DNA of 64,000 bases from Arthrobacter sp. 131MFCol6.1 (GTDB lineage Bacteria; Actinomycetota; Actinomycetes; Actinomycetales; Micrococcaceae): NCBI RefSeq assembly GCF_000374925.1, contig NZ_KB895547.1, positions 161,726 through 225,725 on the forward strand, read 5' to 3'. Position 1 is the first letter of the stretch, and each line of letters begins with the position of its first letter. The position numbers and the translations under genes were made by a program. Under the pieces are notes generated by a model. The model did no database searches and was not told where the DNA came from. It saw only the letters and a program-made list of their open reading frames with translations. This document shows positions 61,812 to 64,000 of this stretch, one piece after another.

Positions 61812-62906
61812 TCAGCTGGCCTGCCAGAGCTTGAACTGCTGCTCGGTCTTCTTCAGGTTCTGCGACCACCACTTGTCGTCGCGGACCAGGATCTTGTCCG
61901 CGAGCCGGGGGCTGGTGGGAAGCGTGTCGGCGATTTCCTTCGGCAGCTTGGACAGCGCCGGGGTGTTGGCGAGGGTCAGGTTGGTGACCTTGTCGAACGC
62001 TGCGCCGGCCTCGGCGTCGTTGGACATGAAGTTCATCAGCTTGAAGGCAGCTTCCTTGTTCTTGGCGCCCTTCGGAACCACGAAGTAGTCGCCGGCGAGG
62101 ACGGCGTTTTCGGCGGAGAAGTTCAGCTTCGCGCCGTCGTTGCGGGCTGCGTTAATACGGTTGTTGAAGCTTGTGGAGAGCGAGACCTCACCGGAGGTGA
62201 GCTGCTGGATGGGCTCCTGGTTGGCGGCGTGGTACAGCAGCCGGTCCTTGCCCGGGTGCTGGCCCAGGACCCTCAGGGCCCGGTCGACGTCGAGCGGGTA
62301 GATCTTGTCGAACGGGACCCCGTCGGCCAGCAGGGCGGCTTCCAGGACGGAGCTGTCGGAGAGCTGGTTGTACACCGAGCGCTTGGTGTTGTACTTGCCC
62401 TGGTCGAAGAACTGGGCCCAGTCTTTCGGTGCCTGCGCGTCGGAAATGACCTTCTGGTCCCACGCCATGACAAACAGGAAGCTCAGGTACTTGATGCCGT
62501 ATTCAGCCTTCGCGTATCCGGGCAGGCCCTTGTCGCTGATGATGTCGTAGTCGAACTTCTCCAGCAGCCCCTCGGCCACGGCCACCTCATACTCCGGCGC
62601 CGTGATTTCCACGAGGTCCCACTGCACGTCGCCGGACTGGACCTGGGCCTTGAGCGCGGCCAGGGAGGTGTTGGCCAGCAGCGTCGTCTGGATTCCCGAC
62701 TGCTTGGAGAACGGGTCCAGGATGGTCTGGGTCAGCTGGTCGTTGTACGAGCCACCATAGGACGTGACCGTCACCGTCTTGTTGGCGGCGGCACTTTCGG
62801 CGGGCTTCGCCGCGCAGCCGGACAGCGCCAGACCCGCAAATGGCGTCAGCGCTGCCGCTTTGAGGAGCTGCCTGCGGTCAAAGGGAGTGGAACGGAATGC
62901 TGTCAT
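61812..62906 (-). CDS. PotD-type ABC substrate-binding lipoprotein
   Basis: The 364-residue binding protein has a Tat-like and lipoprotein signal: RRQLLKAAALTPFAGLALSGC (in two steps, ending LSGC). The mature part opens VTVTSYGGSYNDQLTQTILD and has FDYDIISDKGLPGYAKAEYG, the PotD/SBP_bac_8 pattern. The preferred start is ATG 62906; an in-frame ATG at 62924 is possible. It is the first gene of the four-gene importer operon. The ligand is not fixed: polyamines or a small amine/acid. Confidence 0.92.
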   Translation of the reverse strand: MTAFRSTPFDRRQLLKAAALTPFAGLALSGCAAKPAESAAANKTVTVTSYGGSYNDQLTQTILDPFSKQSGIQTTLLANTSLAALKAQVQSGDVQWDLVEITAPEYEVAVAEGLLEKFDYDIISDKGLPGYAKAEYGIKYLSFLFVMAWDQKVISDAQAPKDWAQFFDQGKYNTKRSVYNQLSDSSVLEAALLADGVPFDKIYPLDVDRALRVLGQHPGKDRLLYHAANQEPIQQLTSGEVSLSTSFNNRINAARNDGAKLNFSAENAVLAGDYFVVPKGAKNKEAAFKLMNFMSNDAEAGAAFDKVTNLTLANTPALSKLPKEIADTLPTSPRLADKILVRDDKWWSQNLKKTEQQFKLWQAS

Positions 62907-63003
62907 GGGGGAAGTGCCTCTCATGGACGCGGGCACGCCAAAAGAAGGCGTGCAGGATTGCGGGCGTGGTGGGGTGCGGTGCTTGTGATTGCGTGTGGCG
63001 CAG

Positions 63004-63054
63004 TGAAGTGAGAAGAAACGTGAAGTGAGAAGAAACAGTGGAGTGAGAAGAAGA
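63004..63054. repeat. 17-bp direct repeats upstream of the importer operon
   Basis: TGAAGTGAGAAGAAAC at 63004-63019 and 63021-63036, and a variant TGGAGTGAGAAGAAG at 63039-63053, all in the same direction with a 17-18-bp period. They lie about 100 bp upstream of the PotD-type gene in a 520-bp gap. This purine-rich block stands out from the GC-rich surroundings. I see no gene elsewhere in the gap; an unusually AT-rich stretch (63130-63185) might hold promoters. Confidence 0.75.
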
Positions 63055-63426
63055 AGTGACAGCCGCGGTTCGCGCGCGCCATCCATTCCACCTGGAGATC
63101 TCGAGTCCGCCTTCCGGCGGCTTTTCGGTTTCGCAACTGTAACTGTGAAGTTGCTCACTAGTCAACAGTTGTATTGCTTTAAGAAACTTCCGGGTTTCGG
63201 CCGCGGGCGATTCCCCCGCCTGCCGGTTACCGGGGCCTGATTTGCACAGGAAATTCACAGCGAGGCGCTATTGCGGATACAGCGGGGCGACCGACAATGG
63301 TTCGACCTGATAGGAGTATTTGCCGGGCGATGGTGGCCGCGACTTACTGGAGTGTCAGTGGCGAGCGTTGTGACCAGTCGAGCCGGAATCAAGCGAACTT
63401 GTACCGACTAGTGATGGGCTCCCGGC

Positions 63427-64000
63427 ATGATCACTCTCCGCAAGCATGTACTTCCCTCAGTCCTGGCCCTGGTCCTGCTCTCGACGTCGGCCTGTACCTC
63501 CGGGGTCGCGGCCGGCATCCCGTCCGGTGGCGCCACGAGCAAATCCGGTGGCGGGACGAGCCAATCCGCCAAACCCGCCAGTCCCAGGGTTGCGGTCCCG
63601 CAACTGACACCGGCCAGTACGGTGGATGCGCGTGCGGTGCTGGCGGCGTTCAAGTCCCGGGACATGGTGGGGCACCTGCAGGCGCTGCAGCGGGTGGCCG
63701 ATGCCAACGGCGGGAACCGGGCCTCGGGCACCTCGGGGTATGAGGAATCGGCCCGCTACGTCGAGGAGCAGCTGCGCGCGGCCGGGTATGCGCCGGTGCG
63801 GCAAAGCTTCACGTTCAAGGAGGACGGCCGGCGCGGCAAGACGGTGGAGTCCTTCAACATCCTGGCCGACACCGGGGGCAGTGCCGAGCACACCGTGGTG
63901 GTGGGCGCGCATCTGGACTCCGTGCAGGAGGGCCCGGGCATTGATGACAACGGCAGCGGGGTCGCGGCGGTCCTGGAGACCGCGCGGTGGATGAAGGAGG
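63427..64000 (+). CDS. Secreted M28-family metallopeptidase, 3' end outside window
   Basis: The reading frame runs off the right edge, leaving 191 residues. It opens with a lipoprotein-type signal (LPSVLALVLLSTSAC) and a Ser/Gly/Thr-rich linker, followed by the M28 aminopeptidase domain. VVVGAHLDSVQEGPGIDDNG contains the first zinc His and the bridging Asp, and NGGNRASGTSGYEESARYVE is the usual lead-in. It resembles Streptomyces aminopeptidase S-like exopeptidases that trim peptides outside the cell. It starts at ATG 63427, divergent from the PotD-type gene. Confidence 0.88.
   Translation, partial: MITLRKHVLPSVLALVLLSTSACTSGVAAGIPSGGATSKSGGGTSQSAKPASPRVAVPQLTPASTVDARAVLAAFKSRDMVGHLQALQRVADANGGNRASGTSGYEESARYVEEQLRAAGYAPVRQSFTFKEDGRRGKTVESFNILADTGGSAEHTVVVGAHLDSVQEGPGIDDNGSGVAAVLETARWMKE

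Overview
The window is high-GC DNA from an actinobacterium. Gene content and protein style (short SD-led operons, GTG/TTG starts, MmyB-type and IclR regulators, DUF6328/DUF6766 membrane proteins) fit the Micrococcaceae, most likely Arthrobacter or a close relative (Pseudarthrobacter/Paenarthrobacter). It looks chromosomal. I see no transposase, integrase, phage gene, rRNA, tRNA or CRISPR. Apart from several families of intergenic palindromic repeats the window is densely coding.

Layout. 1-9.3 kb: 3' part of a secreted SASA-type esterase, a zinc alcohol dehydrogenase, a POT peptide transporter with a small kinase-fold gene, a DUF4190 protein, phosphoglucomutase and a diguanylate cyclase. 9.5-14.3 kb: 2H phosphoesterase, a 28-bp repeat array, a divergent nitroreductase (RutE type)/uracil permease pair, an acidic disordered protein and a stress-type SDR. 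14.5-20.7 kb: two small membrane proteins, glycerate kinase, glycerophosphodiesterase, HAD phosphatase, PEBP protein and a PfkB sugar kinase. 20.8-22.6 kb: a persulfide-handling operon (rhodanese, then MBL-rhodanese-rhodanese fusion) behind a 26-bp CsoR/CstR-type palindrome. 22.6-30.4 kb: NhaA, a lipoprotein-like alpha/beta hydrolase, a stand-alone (p)ppGpp synthetase, DUF1540, SulP and BASS transporters, and a shortened LacI regulator.

30.5-42.3 kb is one metabolic island. A GNAT acetyltransferase and a large FAD/NAD(P) protein are divergent from a polar amino-acid ABC transporter (permease, ATPase, binding lipoprotein), two LLM flavin monooxygenases, a DUF1684 protein and an NtaA/DmoA-type monooxygenase. 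A second, paralogous binding lipoprotein closes the island. The combination resembles the Bacillus ytm/yxe organosulfur (S-substituted cysteine) salvage operons. 42.5-47.9 kb: small stand-alone genes (cyclase/SRPBCC, DUF6919-like, ABM, GYD, a lipoprotein with a 12-bp minisatellite), then a divergent aldehyde-reductase-type ADH and an MmyB-type regulator with an operator-like palindrome between them, and a STAS-like protein.

48.3-58.5 kb is the most striking locus. It is a one-strand operon of P450, PEP/pyruvate-binding protein, PEP-utilising enzyme, SDR, 2Fe-2S ferredoxin, ferredoxin reductase, HD phosphohydrolase and aldehyde dehydrogenase, with an IclR regulator upstream. This matches, in reverse letter order (J-I-H-G-F-E-D-C), the Corynebacterium glutamicum cre pathway, in which 4-cresol is phosphorylated, its methyl group is oxidised by a P450 while the phenol is masked, and the phosphate is then removed. 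Copies of one palindromic repeat family lie at both edges of this block. 59-62.9 kb is a spermidine/putrescine-type ABC importer (binding protein, two permeases, ATPase), and the window ends inside a secreted M28 peptidase.
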